From NCBI RefSeq assembly GCF_008253865.1, contig NZ_CP042331.1:186001-250000 (forward strand): DNA of 64,000 nucleotides. Reading direction: 5' to 3'. This document shows positions 8,553 to 17,360 of the stretch, piece after piece. Positions within the stretch are counted from its first letter, which is position 1. Every line of letters begins with the position of its first letter. The DNA is from Bosea sp. F3-2 (GTDB lineage Bacteria; Pseudomonadota; Alphaproteobacteria; Rhizobiales; Beijerinckiaceae). The notes beneath the pieces are model-generated. The model saw only the letters and a list, made by a program, of their open reading frames with translations, was not told where the DNA came from and searched no databases. Made by a program: the position numbers and the translations under genes.

Positions 8553-10604
8553 CTATTCGATCCGGAAGTACTTGATGGCGAGGCCGAGCTTGCCGGTCTG
8601 GCGGGCGAGATCGAGCTTGAGGTTGGCGAAGAACTCGTTGGCCGGCGCAGGATTGGGGCCGGCGAGCGCCGGCAAAGGCTCCTGGCTGACGAGCGCGAGC
8701 ACGGTCTGCGGGCGCGCCGCGCCTCCGGTCGATTCGAGCTTGAGATTGAAGGTGACCTTGCCGCCTTCGCGCTTCATGAAGCTTTCCAGATTATAGACCA
8801 GCCCGTCGTCGCCGATCAGAACGACATCGAGGTTCTGGCCGCCGCCCGCTTCGACCGAGCCGTTGAGGATCTCGCCGCTCTTCATGTTGAACGCGCCGAT
8901 CTGGAGGCGCGGGCTGCGATCGATGCCGATGCCGGGCTGGCGCAGGAAATCGACCATCGGGCATTGCGCGCTGGTGACCGGGCGCAGGTTGATCTGGGCC
9001 TCGAAGCCCTGTGCGGCCTTGAAGGCGTTATCGAAGGCGACGAAGGGTGTCGAGGCGCTGCCGAAGCCTTCCAGCGTCGCCTTGCGGTCGCTGATCTCCT
9101 GCGGCCAGAGGAAAAAGCAGGGGCCGCCGTCATAGTCGCGGACATAGCGCTCGACGCGTTCGGCGGGCGTGCGTGGCTCCGGCTCCTGCGCCGCGGCCGG
9201 CTGCGTTTGGGCTGCAGGCGGCGTAACGGGTGGCGTGGAAGGCGGCGGCTGTACGACCGTGGCTTGGGGCTTCTCGGCGGGCTTCACCTCCGGCAGCGGC
9301 GGCTTGGCGGTGGGTTCAGTGGCGGGCGGGCGCGAAGGCTGCGCCGGCTCGACATTGGTCGCGATCTGCGAATTTCCGGGGCTCTGGGGCCGAGGTGCCG
9401 AAGTTGGCGACGTCGCAGGCGGCACAATGGCTGGCGATCCGGGAGCCTGGGCCGCGGTGTTCGGGGCGGTTGTGGATGGCGGCGGCGCCACCGCGGGAGC
9501 TTCGGTCAAAGGCGGCGGGCTATTGCTGGCGACGCTGCCGCCCGCGCCCGAAGGCGGCTGCTCGGACAGGGAAGGCGGAGCGGCCTTTTGCAGCCGCGCC
9601 GTCTGAGCTGCCTGATCGGGCTGCAGGGTCTTCCAGGCGTAGAAGCCGCCACCGACCAGCAATGCCAGCACCGCAATCCCGGCGACGAGCACCATCGGCG
9701 AGCGCTTCGTCCCGGTCGTGCCGGACGAGGCTGCGGGCTTCTTCCCCGCCGCAGGCGATTGCCAGGCCGCGACCTCGGCCATGTCGGCCGGGCGGTCCTT
9801 CGGATCGGGCGCCAGCATGCGGGCGAGCAGGGGGCGTAAGGTGGCATCGACGCCGGAGAGATCAGGCAGGCGCCGGCGCTTGTCGAGAATCTGGACCTGC
9901 GAACCGCCCATGTCGATGGCGCGGCCGGTCACGGCTTCCGCCAGAACCAGGGCGAAGGAATACATGTCCGAGCGGCCGGTGACCTCGCCGCCATAGAGCC
10001 CGAGCTGCTCGGGCGAGACGTAGTTGTATTTGCCGGCAAAGCCCGAGCCGATCACCGTGCCTTCGCCGAGGATGCTGGAACGGGCGATGCCGAAATCGAT
10101 GATCTTGGCGCGGGAGGGATCGCCGCCGGGCAGGATGATGTTGTCCGGCGAGATGTCGCGGTGGATGATGCCGAGCCGATGGGCCGCGTGAAGGCCGGGC
10201 GCCACGCGCTGGCGCAGGATATCGGCTTCTTCGATTGACAGCGGCCGCTCCTTGATGCGCTCGGAAAGCGGCTGGCCGTCGACGAACTCCATCGCCAGAT
10301 AGGGCGTCTCCGTCACCGGATCGATGGCGAAGACGTAATAGCGGACGATGGCTTCGTTATAGAGGTTGTGCAGGGCCGCGGCCTCGCGCCGGAACAGGGC
10401 GATCACCGCCTCGTCGCGCGCCATGTCGGGACGGATCATCTTGATCGCGACCGCGTCGCCGGTCTGGATGGCGCGGCCCCGGTAGACCTCGCCCATGCCG
10501 CCGACCGCGATCAGGCTCTCGATCTCGTAGATGCCGTTGAGCCGCGTGCCGATGCGGGCATTGGCGCGGGGCGCGAAGACGGTGCGCTCGGAGTCGTCGC
10601 TCAT
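8553..10604 (-). CDS. ppkA: T6SS-associated membrane Ser/Thr protein kinase (PpkA/TagE)
   Basis: 683 residues. The kinase domain spans about 25-290: glycine loop GGMGEV (35-40), ATP-anchoring Lys55 in VAIK, catalytic Asp150 in the HRDISPDN motif and the metal-binding DFG at 170-172. A single membrane helix near 315-337 is followed by a long Pro/Ala/Gln-rich stretch and an unassigned C-terminal domain with PCFFLWP and PGIGIDRSP. The N-terminus reads MSDDSERTVFAP and shares the SERT[I/V] motif with TssL. In other T6SSs PpkA phosphorylates a component that the FHA protein then binds, licensing assembly. It overlaps the phosphatase gene by four bases, so the antagonistic pair is co-translated. 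Confidence 0.9.
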   Translation of the reverse strand: MSDDSERTVFAPRANARIGTRLNGIYEIESLIAVGGMGEVYRGRAIQTGDAVAIKMIRPDMARDEAVIALFRREAAALHNLYNEAIVRYYVFAIDPVTETPYLAMEFVDGQPLSERIKERPLSIEEADILRQRVAPGLHAAHRLGIIHRDISPDNIILPGGDPSRAKIIDFGIARSSILGEGTVIGSGFAGKYNYVSPEQLGLYGGEVTGRSDMYSFALVLAEAVTGRAIDMGGSQVQILDKRRRLPDLSGVDATLRPLLARMLAPDPKDRPADMAEVAAWQSPAAGKKPAASSGTTGTKRSPMVLVAGIAVLALLVGGGFYAWKTLQPDQAAQTARLQKAAPPSLSEQPPSGAGGSVASNSPPPLTEAPAVAPPPSTTAPNTAAQAPGSPAIVPPATSPTSAPRPQSPGNSQIATNVEPAQPSRPPATEPTAKPPLPEVKPAEKPQATVVQPPPSTPPVTPPAAQTQPAAAQEPEPRTPAERVERYVRDYDGGPCFFLWPQEISDRKATLEGFGSASTPFVAFDNAFKAAQGFEAQINLRPVTSAQCPMVDFLRQPGIGIDRSPRLQIGAFNMKSGEILNGSVEAGGGQNLDVVLIGDDGLVYNLESFMKREGGKVTFNLKLESTGGAARPQTVLALVSQEPLPALAGPNPAPANEFFANLKLDLARQTGKLGLAIKYFRIE

Positions 10605-11410
10605 GGCGTGGTGCTCCCTGGCGAACTGGCGCCCTGCGCGCGCCGGTTCGGCATCCAGCGCGTCTTCTCAGTCGCGTTCTGCCGATACCGCACGACGACG
10701 ATCGTGACATTGTCGTGTGCGCCGCGTTCGAGCGTCCGCGCGAGCAGAGCGTCGCAGGCAGCCTGCGCCCCGCCGGCTTCGACGGCCTGCAGGATCTCGC
10801 TGTCGGCGACATGCTCGGTCAATCCGTCCGAGCAAAGGATGAAGGCGTCGCCATCGGCGATCTCACCGTTCTCCAGATCGAGCTCCGGCCGCTCATGGAC
10901 GCCGATCGCATGGGTGATGACGTGCCGCCGCGGCGAGCGCTTCGCCTCCTCGGGCGTCAGCAGGCCACGATCGACCATGTCCTGCACTTCGGTGTGGTCC
11001 CGCGAGACCTGCGCGATATGTCCGCTGCGGACAAGGTAAATGCGGCTGTCGCCCGACCAGAGGCAGGCGAAATGGCGCTGGTGGATCAGCAGGGCGACGA
11101 GGGTCGCGCCCATGGTGGCGCCGCGCCGGCGGATCTCCGCGCGCAGCGTCTCGTTGGCCTTGAGCACGCTGTCTTCCAGCATGGCGAGCAGATCGGGGGC
11201 CGAACTCGCCGTGCCGACCGCTTCCAGCGCTCCGACCACGGTCGCGCTGGCGAGCGCGCCGTTCTCATGCCCGCCCATGCCGTCCGCTACCGCCCAGAGG
11301 CCGATTTCCGGGCGCAGAATGAAATTGTCCTCGTTCGCCTTGCGCACCTTGCCGGTATGGCTGATGCAGCCAGTCTCGAAATCGGAGGCCTCGCGCGGGA
11401 TATCGTTCAT
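10601..11410 (-). CDS. pppA: PP2C-family protein phosphatase, T6SS regulator (PppA)
   Basis: 269 residues from the ATG at 11410, supported by GAGGG just upstream; a longer open frame runs back into tagF. The PP2C metal-binding motifs are all present: VRKANEDN, VADGMGGHENG, SGDSRIY, CSDGLTEHV and HDNVTIVVV. It should remove the phosphates placed by the adjacent kinase and so switch the T6SS off. The stop codon overlaps the kinase start (ATGA), and the upstream tagF gene ends ten bases before this start. In Agrobacterium TagF and PppA are a single fused protein; here they are separate. Confidence 0.92.
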   Translation of the reverse strand: MNDIPREASDFETGCISHTGKVRKANEDNFILRPEIGLWAVADGMGGHENGALASATVVGALEAVGTASSAPDLLAMLEDSVLKANETLRAEIRRRGATMGATLVALLIHQRHFACLWSGDSRIYLVRSGHIAQVSRDHTEVQDMVDRGLLTPEEAKRSPRRHVITHAIGVHERPELDLENGEIADGDAFILCSDGLTEHVADSEILQAVEAGGAQAACDALLARTLERGAHDNVTIVVVRYRQNATEKTRWMPNRRAQGASSPGSTTP

Positions 11411-11420
11411 GGCGCAACCC

Positions 11421-12128
11421 TCATGAGCCGATGCGCTCGGCTTGGAGATGGGCATCGAAGCGGCCGGTCAGCAAGCCTGAAAAGAGATACGGGTCCGGCA
11501 GGGCCTGGCCGGTGAGCGCCAACGGCTCGAAATTCGGCCCGCCCACGGTCCAGAGATAGCAGGCATGGGCATAGGCCCTGGCGTGATCCTCGACACGCAG
11601 CACCGCCAGCCGTTCCGGAAAGCCGGAGGTGATCGCGGCGCTGACGATGGTGCCGTCCGAGAGGCGCACCATGTCTTGCGGCGGGGCCGCGAGGTGATGG
11701 TCGCTGGGGACGGGCAGAGCGGTGAGGCGCTGCGCCACCGCTTCATAACTCGCTCCCGGATCGAGCGCCTGCAAGAGGAAATCCTCGATCGTCTCGAACC
11801 ATCTGTCCTGAGGATCGAGCTCTGGCGGTGGAATGGCAGCGCCGGGGCCGACGGCTGCGAAGACGGTGAGCGGGAAATAGCGGCCGACGCCATCGACCGA
11901 CGGCATGAAGGCGCCTGCGACCGTCTGCCCGCCATGGGCGCCGCCCAGCCAGAAGCGCCAGATTGGCGCGTTGAGATAGGCCTCCTGCCAACGACTTCCG
12001 AGTTCGAGCCGGCTCGCGGTCAGCCCGCCCTGCAGCCACTTCTCGTATGTCGCGAGAAAGCCGGAGGGGGCGTTGAGCGCGATGAAGTCACGCTTGGCGG
12101 GGAGCTTGCCGAAGAGGCCGCAGGGCAC
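11421..12128 (-). CDS. tagF: T6SS-associated protein TagF (ImpM family)
   Basis: 235 residues starting MPCGLFGKLPAKRDFIALNAP, which is characteristic of the TagF/ImpM family (residues about 1-130), followed by WLQGGL and the GRYFPLTVFA motif. TagF is a post-translational repressor of T6SS in other bacteria, acting through FHA or TssM-side partners. It is soluble and lacks a signal peptide. It lies between tssM (four bases upstream) and pppA (ten bases downstream), clearly in one operon. Confidence 0.92.
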   Translation of the reverse strand: MPCGLFGKLPAKRDFIALNAPSGFLATYEKWLQGGLTASRLELGSRWQEAYLNAPIWRFWLGGAHGGQTVAGAFMPSVDGVGRYFPLTVFAAVGPGAAIPPPELDPQDRWFETIEDFLLQALDPGASYEAVAQRLTALPVPSDHHLAAPPQDMVRLSDGTIVSAAITSGFPERLAVLRVEDHARAYAHACYLWTVGGPNFEPLALTGQALPDPYLFSGLLTGRFDAHLQAERIGS

Positions 12129-12132
12129 GGGG

Positions 12133-15100
12133 TCATATTCCTGATGGGCAGCGGATTTCCCGCAGCGCCGGCAGGATCAGCGGGTTCTTGAGCGAGCCGA
12201 CGCCGAAGGAATAGCCGACCTGCCGGCCGCCGGCATTGAGCGTGAAGCCGACATTGTCGCCCTGCTTGAGCACCGAGCCGGCATCGAGCAGGCGGAAGAA
12301 GGACCAGGTGCCGTCCTTCTCGAACAGCTTGGCCTCGCCTTGTGGCGCTTGCGAGCCCGAGGAGAAGAAGCCGCCGCCGAACATGCCGCCGGAATTGTTG
12401 CTGCCGCCGCCGAGCGTCAGCGTCACCGCCGTCTTGCCGACGCCGCCGCCCGGCCACATCACCGGGGCCGGCGTGTTGACGCCCTGCTGGCTCGTCACGG
12501 TGAAGCCGTTGATCTCCAGCTTGGCGCTGGAGGCATCGGCCGAGAGCGCGGTCGGCGTCACCACCATCTGGAAGGAGGGCAGGTTGCCGCCGGTCGGGAA
12601 GAAGGCCTCCTTGATCTCGCTGGCGCGCTGGAACTCGCGCAGTGTCGTCGGCGAAAGGGCGCGGGCGACGCGGCTGTCGACGCGCCAGCTCCATTGCGGT
12701 TTCGAGGTGTCGACGAAGGGCTCCAGCCGCTCCTTGTAGAACTTGTCCATGATCTGGCCGGGCGCGAAGAGCCGAGCGAAATCGGCGAGTGGCACATCGC
12801 GGGCGCTCGCCTTGGTGAAGGGATAGCGGTTGGTGACGATCTCGTTGCAGATGCCGGTGACCTGCTCGGCCAAGGCCTGCCGCAGCAGGGCGACGGTGGC
12901 GCCGGTCGCATCGCCTTCGAAGTCGTTGACGGCCTGGATGATCATGCCGTCGAAGGGGGCGGGATAGCGCGAGGAATTGGCGCGCAAGGTCGCGATCAGC
13001 GGCACGAGCGCGGCGTTCGCAGCGGCCGATTGCGCCGGGTTGGTCGCGGCGGTGGCGAGGTTCTGGTTGATCTCGGCGAAGGTCTGGAGGAGCTGGTCGA
13101 CGGGCCTGCGGCCGAGATCGCCGTCGACGAGGACGTGGAAGGGCTTGAACTGGCCCTCGATATCGGCGCCCAGCGCCGGATCGTTGCCGGCGAGCACGCG
13201 ATCGACGCCGGCAGAGGCCATCGGGAGGTTGGTGCCGAGGCGGCCGAGCGCCTGGCTGGCGCGCTGGTCGAGCGTCTGTGCCGCGGCAGTGGCGGCGGCT
13301 TGCGCCACGGCCTTCTTCGCGTTCGGGCGCTCCTTGGTGAGTTGCGTTTCGTCGCGCAGGGATTCGAGCACCTGCTTGAAGGGCGAGGTCGCTGCCGAGA
13401 TGGCGCTGAGCGCGACATAGCGCGGCTTGTCGGCGTTGAGGGGCCGAAGCTTCAGTCGCTTCAGCGTCTTCTGCCAGGTCGCGACATAGTCGCGGCTGTA
13501 GAGCTTCATCAGGTCCTGGAACAGCGTGGCGTATTGGGCGGTGATCGCCTGCTGGTCGACATTCTCGCCCAGCACCCAGCGCTCCTTCTCAATCCGGTCG
13601 CCGATGTCGCCGAGCCTGCCGATGAAGGCGTTCTGGAAGCCGTCATAGGTGTAGAAATAGGGCACGCGGATCTGGTCGAGGTCCTCGCCGCCGACGCCTT
13701 CGAAAACCAGCCGCACATCGGAGCCGCCGCGCTGCGAGGCGACCCAGTCCTTCAGGCTCTCGCTGCGGGCCTGCGTCCTCAGCAATTCATAGGCGCGCTC
13801 GGCGATGCTGAGGCGGCGCAAGGTGCGTTGGCTCTGCTCGATCAGCGACTGGTTGAGCTTGACCATCGGCTCGGTGTCGCCCTCGTCGAGGTCGAGCATG
13901 GCAGTGAGGTGTTCCTCCAGCGCCTCGCGGCCCTTGGCGTTGGCAGGGCCGGGGAAGAGGTTCTCGGCCCAGTCTAGCCGCATCCAGGAGGTGACGAGGT
14001 CGCGGTCGAGCTTCGCCTGACCGCCGATCATCATGTAGACCTTGAGCGCCTCGTAGACGAAGCCGGGATTGTTGGCGTTCTGCTCGAGCTGCTCTTCCAG
14101 CCGGAAGATGATGCGGGGGCGCAGCATCCGCTCCAGCGCCTGCTGGTAGGTGATCTCGGTCGCGTTCTGCAGGCGCTCGCGCTGGCTGAGACCAAAGGTG
14201 GCGAGCGTCGGTGTCGACTCGTCCTGGTTCGCATAGCCCGCCGGCATGTTCCTGAGCTTGTGCAGCAGCGGCAGGATGCGGCTGAAATTGCGGTCGGAGA
14301 CGGTCGTCTCCTGCAGCACGGGCGCGGCGGCGCTGCGATAGTCCGCGAGGCCGTAATTGGTCGCGGTGATGAGGTCGCTGTTACGCGAGAAGCTCGTCCA
14401 CCAGAGCCCGAGTGCTGCGAGCGAAACGAGCGCAACCGCAGCAAAGCCGGCGATGCGCAGCGCGGTCGAGCGGCGGGCGGCGCCGAGATCGGTCGAGACC
14501 CAGCCGGATTCGCCGATCACCACCTTCTGGATCAGCTCGGTGAGGAAATAGCTCTTGCCCTTGCCGGAGAAGGCGGCGGCCCCGGCATGGTCCGAGCCGA
14601 AATTGCGCGAGAGCGCGCCGATGAGCTGGTCGATCGGCGTGCCTTCCTGCGTGCCCGAGGTGAAATAGAAGCCGCGCAGCGTCGCATTGGCGTGATAGCG
14701 CGTCGGCTCGAAGACGCGGGTCAGGAAGTCGACGATCGCGCGCTTCAGCGTCGCCATCTGGCTTGGGAAGCCGAAGATCTGGGCGCGTGCGGTCGGGTTG
14801 TGCTCATCCTGGAGCCGGTCGGGCAGGCGCTCGTTCAGCCGCTCGATCAGCGCGTCGTATTCCGGTGGCACGTCGCCGATCATGTTGCGGGTCTTGTCGG
14901 CGGTCTGGAAGGTGTGACCCCAGACCATGCGCCGCTGCGGCTCGGTCAGCGAGCCGAAGAACTCGTTGAAGCCGGCGATCAGGTCGGCCTTGGTGAAGAC
15001 AGCATAGACCGGGAAATCGACCTTCAGCCGCTCGTGCAGTTCGAGCAGGCGGGCGCGGATCGCATCGGCATGGGCGGCGATCTCTTCGGGCGAGGAGGTC

Positions 15101-15753
15101 AGCAGGTCTTCGACGCTGATCGCGACGAGGACGCCGTTGATCGGCTGGCGCGGGCGATTGGTCTTGAGCAGGTCGAGGAAGGAGAGCCAGCTCGCCTTCT
15201 CGGCCTTGGTGTCGGTGTCCTGCGTGGTGTAGCGGCCGGCGGTGTCGATCAGCACCGCATCCTCGGCGAACCACCAGTCGCAATAGCGCGTGCCGCCGGA
15301 CCCCGCGACGGCTGCCGGCGTCGCGCCGCGCGCCAGCGGGAACTTCAGGCCGGAATTGACCAGCGCCGTGGTCTTGCCGGCGCCGGGCGGGCCGATGATG
15401 ACGTACCAGGGCAGGTCGTAGAGATAGTCGCCGCCCTTGCCGCGCGCGCTCTTCAGCGTCGCGAGCGCGTCCTTCATGGCGATGGAGAGGGCGGCGCCGT
15501 CGCCGGTCGGCTCCTCCTTTTCCAGGGCCTCGGTCAGTGCGGCGGTGGCTTTGCGGCGGCGGATGACGATGAAGGCGATCCAGCCGAGCGCGCCGACGAG
15601 CAGCAGCACTGCGATCGGGAGCCGGACCCAGAAGGATTCGAAGGGGCGGACCTCGCCGAGGGCGAGGAAGGGGCCGCCGAACCAGATCAGCGCCGCCAGC
15701 GCGAATGCGCCGATCAGGATGGCGACGATACGGAGCCAGGTGGCGAGGTTCAT
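12133..15753 (-). CDS. tssM: T6SS inner-membrane complex protein TssM (IcmF/VasK)
   Basis: 1206 residues from the ATG at 15753, chosen because GGAGG lies just before it and the first membrane helix starts at residue 8. Two N-terminal helices (about 8-30 and 44-64) are followed by a cytoplasmic NTPase domain with Walker A GPPGAGKTT at 121-129. A third helix lies near 440-460, then the long periplasmic IcmF-related and C-terminal beta-sandwich domains. TssM spans the envelope with TssL and normally contacts the TssJ lipoprotein, which is absent here. It heads the tssM-tagF-pppA-ppkA operon. Confidence 0.97.
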   Translation of the reverse strand: MNLATWLRIVAILIGAFALAALIWFGGPFLALGEVRPFESFWVRLPIAVLLLVGALGWIAFIVIRRRKATAALTEALEKEEPTGDGAALSIAMKDALATLKSARGKGGDYLYDLPWYVIIGPPGAGKTTALVNSGLKFPLARGATPAAVAGSGGTRYCDWWFAEDAVLIDTAGRYTTQDTDTKAEKASWLSFLDLLKTNRPRQPINGVLVAISVEDLLTSSPEEIAAHADAIRARLLELHERLKVDFPVYAVFTKADLIAGFNEFFGSLTEPQRRMVWGHTFQTADKTRNMIGDVPPEYDALIERLNERLPDRLQDEHNPTARAQIFGFPSQMATLKRAIVDFLTRVFEPTRYHANATLRGFYFTSGTQEGTPIDQLIGALSRNFGSDHAGAAAFSGKGKSYFLTELIQKVVIGESGWVSTDLGAARRSTALRIAGFAAVALVSLAALGLWWTSFSRNSDLITATNYGLADYRSAAAPVLQETTVSDRNFSRILPLLHKLRNMPAGYANQDESTPTLATFGLSQRERLQNATEITYQQALERMLRPRIIFRLEEQLEQNANNPGFVYEALKVYMMIGGQAKLDRDLVTSWMRLDWAENLFPGPANAKGREALEEHLTAMLDLDEGDTEPMVKLNQSLIEQSQRTLRRLSIAERAYELLRTQARSESLKDWVASQRGGSDVRLVFEGVGGEDLDQIRVPYFYTYDGFQNAFIGRLGDIGDRIEKERWVLGENVDQQAITAQYATLFQDLMKLYSRDYVATWQKTLKRLKLRPLNADKPRYVALSAISAATSPFKQVLESLRDETQLTKERPNAKKAVAQAAATAAAQTLDQRASQALGRLGTNLPMASAGVDRVLAGNDPALGADIEGQFKPFHVLVDGDLGRRPVDQLLQTFAEINQNLATAATNPAQSAAANAALVPLIATLRANSSRYPAPFDGMIIQAVNDFEGDATGATVALLRQALAEQVTGICNEIVTNRYPFTKASARDVPLADFARLFAPGQIMDKFYKERLEPFVDTSKPQWSWRVDSRVARALSPTTLREFQRASEIKEAFFPTGGNLPSFQMVVTPTALSADASSAKLEINGFTVTSQQGVNTPAPVMWPGGGVGKTAVTLTLGGGSNNSGGMFGGGFFSSGSQAPQGEAKLFEKDGTWSFFRLLDAGSVLKQGDNVGFTLNAGGRQVGYSFGVGSLKNPLILPALREIRCPSGI

Positions 15754-15797
15754 TGTCCTGCCTCCCTCATGGCTGTGCCTTCCAACCAAATAGCTCC

Positions 15798-15890
15798 GTC
15801 ATTCCGGGCTTGACCCGGAATCCATCGCAGAGCGCACAGCCCCCCGATGGATTCCGGATCTGCGCTGCTGCGCAGCTTGTCCGGAATGAC
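15798..15890. repeat. Palindromic intergenic repeat, family B (copy 2)
   Basis: Starts GTCATTCCGG, ends CCGGAATGAC, and contains internal near-palindromes (CCGGAATCCATCG against GATGGATTCCGGATC). It fills the gap between tssL and tssM and splits the leftward T6SS genes into two units, so it may attenuate or process the transcript. Confidence 0.85.
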
Positions 15891-15917
15891 GGAGGTGTTT
15901 CCGAAAAGCAGCATGGT

Positions 15918-17360
15918 CTAGCCCTGACGCTGGATCAGGATTTCGACGCGCCGATTCTGGGCGCGGCCGGCGGGGGTGGTGTTCGGCGCGATCGGCGTGT
16001 CGGCGCCCTTGCCCTCGAAACCGATCCGGCCGGGCTTGCTGAGCTTGGTCTTCAGCATGTCGCCGACGGCCTTGGCACGCGCCTGCGAGAGCTCGACATT
16101 GGAGGGGAAGCGGGCCGTGCGGATCGGCACGTTGTCGGTGTGGCCGACGACCTTGACCGCGCCGCCCTCCTGCTCCAGCACGGCGGCGATGCGCTCGATC
16201 AGCGGCTGGAATTCGGCGCGCACCGCGGCCTGGCCGGGCTCGAACAAGGTGATGCCGGTGAGGCGGACGATGACGACGTTTGGTGTCACCAGGCAGACGA
16301 TGGGTGGCTGCACCGCGGCGCAAACCTTTGGTGGCTGCGGCGGCGGAGGCGGGGGAGGTGGCGGGGCCGAGAAGACCTTGCGCATGATGCCGATCTCGCC
16401 CTTGGGATGGACCGAGAGCAGGGCGGTCGAGGCCGCTTCGGCATTGCCGGAAAGCAATGCGCGGAAGACGAAATAGACACCGAGCAGGGCGACAGCCGCG
16501 ATCGCCGCCACCGACCAGACCGGAATCTTGAAGCCTGCCACAGTCGCCGCGATCGCCTGGCCGCGCCAACGTGGCGAGAGTTCAGGATCGGGCTGCTTCA
16601 CCCGGCGCAGCGTCTCGAAGAGGTTGCGCTGGATCATCTGCAGGTTGTTGACGCCACCGGCGGAGGTGCGATGGATGCCTTGGAAACCCAGCGCCAGGCA
16701 GGCGTGCATCAATTCCAGCAGGTCGTAATTGACTGATGGATCGGCCTTGGCCTTGTCGAGCATCTCGAAGAAGCGCACGCCGCCGGTGCGCTCGCCGAAG
16801 AAGCGCGAGAGCATGCTGTACTGCGTCCAGACATGGCGGTCGTCGCCGGGGATGTTCTGGACGATGTCGTCGGCGGTGGCGGCCAGCACATATTTCGCGG
16901 TCTGCGCCGTTTCGGCCGGGACGCCGGCGGCGCGCACCTCATGCTCGAAGGCCTCGATCGAGTCGCCGACCTGGCCGAGAAGCTGGGCGAAGGGCGCGTT
17001 GGAGAGGTTGGCGCGCATCCGCCCGAGCAGCAGCAGCAGGGGGCCTGCGGCGCGCAGCAGCGGGTTGGCGTTGGGCGTCAGCAACTGCTCGCGGCGCGGC
17101 AGCGGCTGGCCGCCGGCCGGAGGCGGCGCCTGCGGGCGCTGCGGGATCGGCGCTGGCTGCGACATCCACTCGTCGCCGGTGCCGGGCACGCCGGGTGAGG
17201 GCACCTGCGGCGGCTGATAGGGCTGGGCCGCCGGTGGTGCTGCCGGAGCGGGCGCTGCTGGCGCGGGCGGCAGGGGCGCGCGACGCCCGCCGGGGTTTGG
17301 CCGGATAATGGTCCGCTCAGACCGACCGAACGGGTCGGAAGGCGAATCCGGATCGCTCAT
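15918..17360 (-). CDS. tssL: T6SS inner-membrane protein TssL (DotU) with C-terminal OmpA-like domain
   Basis: 480 residues. A disordered Pro/Ala-rich N-terminus (1-90) contains SERTIIRP, with Thr17 a likely phospho-site. Residues about 95-270 form the cytoplasmic DotU domain. One membrane helix spans about 278-302. A run of nine prolines near 333 leads to a periplasmic OmpA-type peptidoglycan-binding domain (about 375-478) with VVGHTDNVP and NRRVEIL. This is the extended, murein-anchored TssL. It overlaps the upstream tssK by four bases (ATGA). In Agrobacterium, TssL is phosphorylated near its N-terminus and bound by the FHA protein; the motif here fits that model. Confidence 0.95.
   Translation of the reverse strand: MSDPDSPSDPFGRSERTIIRPNPGGRRAPLPPAPAAPAPAAPPAAQPYQPPQVPSPGVPGTGDEWMSQPAPIPQRPQAPPPAGGQPLPRREQLLTPNANPLLRAAGPLLLLLGRMRANLSNAPFAQLLGQVGDSIEAFEHEVRAAGVPAETAQTAKYVLAATADDIVQNIPGDDRHVWTQYSMLSRFFGERTGGVRFFEMLDKAKADPSVNYDLLELMHACLALGFQGIHRTSAGGVNNLQMIQRNLFETLRRVKQPDPELSPRWRGQAIAATVAGFKIPVWSVAAIAAVALLGVYFVFRALLSGNAEAASTALLSVHPKGEIGIMRKVFSAPPPPPPPPPQPPKVCAAVQPPIVCLVTPNVVIVRLTGITLFEPGQAAVRAEFQPLIERIAAVLEQEGGAVKVVGHTDNVPIRTARFPSNVELSQARAKAVGDMLKTKLSKPGRIGFEGKGADTPIAPNTTPAGRAQNRRVEILIQRQG

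Noticed and set aside
12340..15813. Two frames of over 500 codons antisense to tssM
   Set aside because: Shadow frames; tssM on the minus strand has clear domains and a ribosome site.
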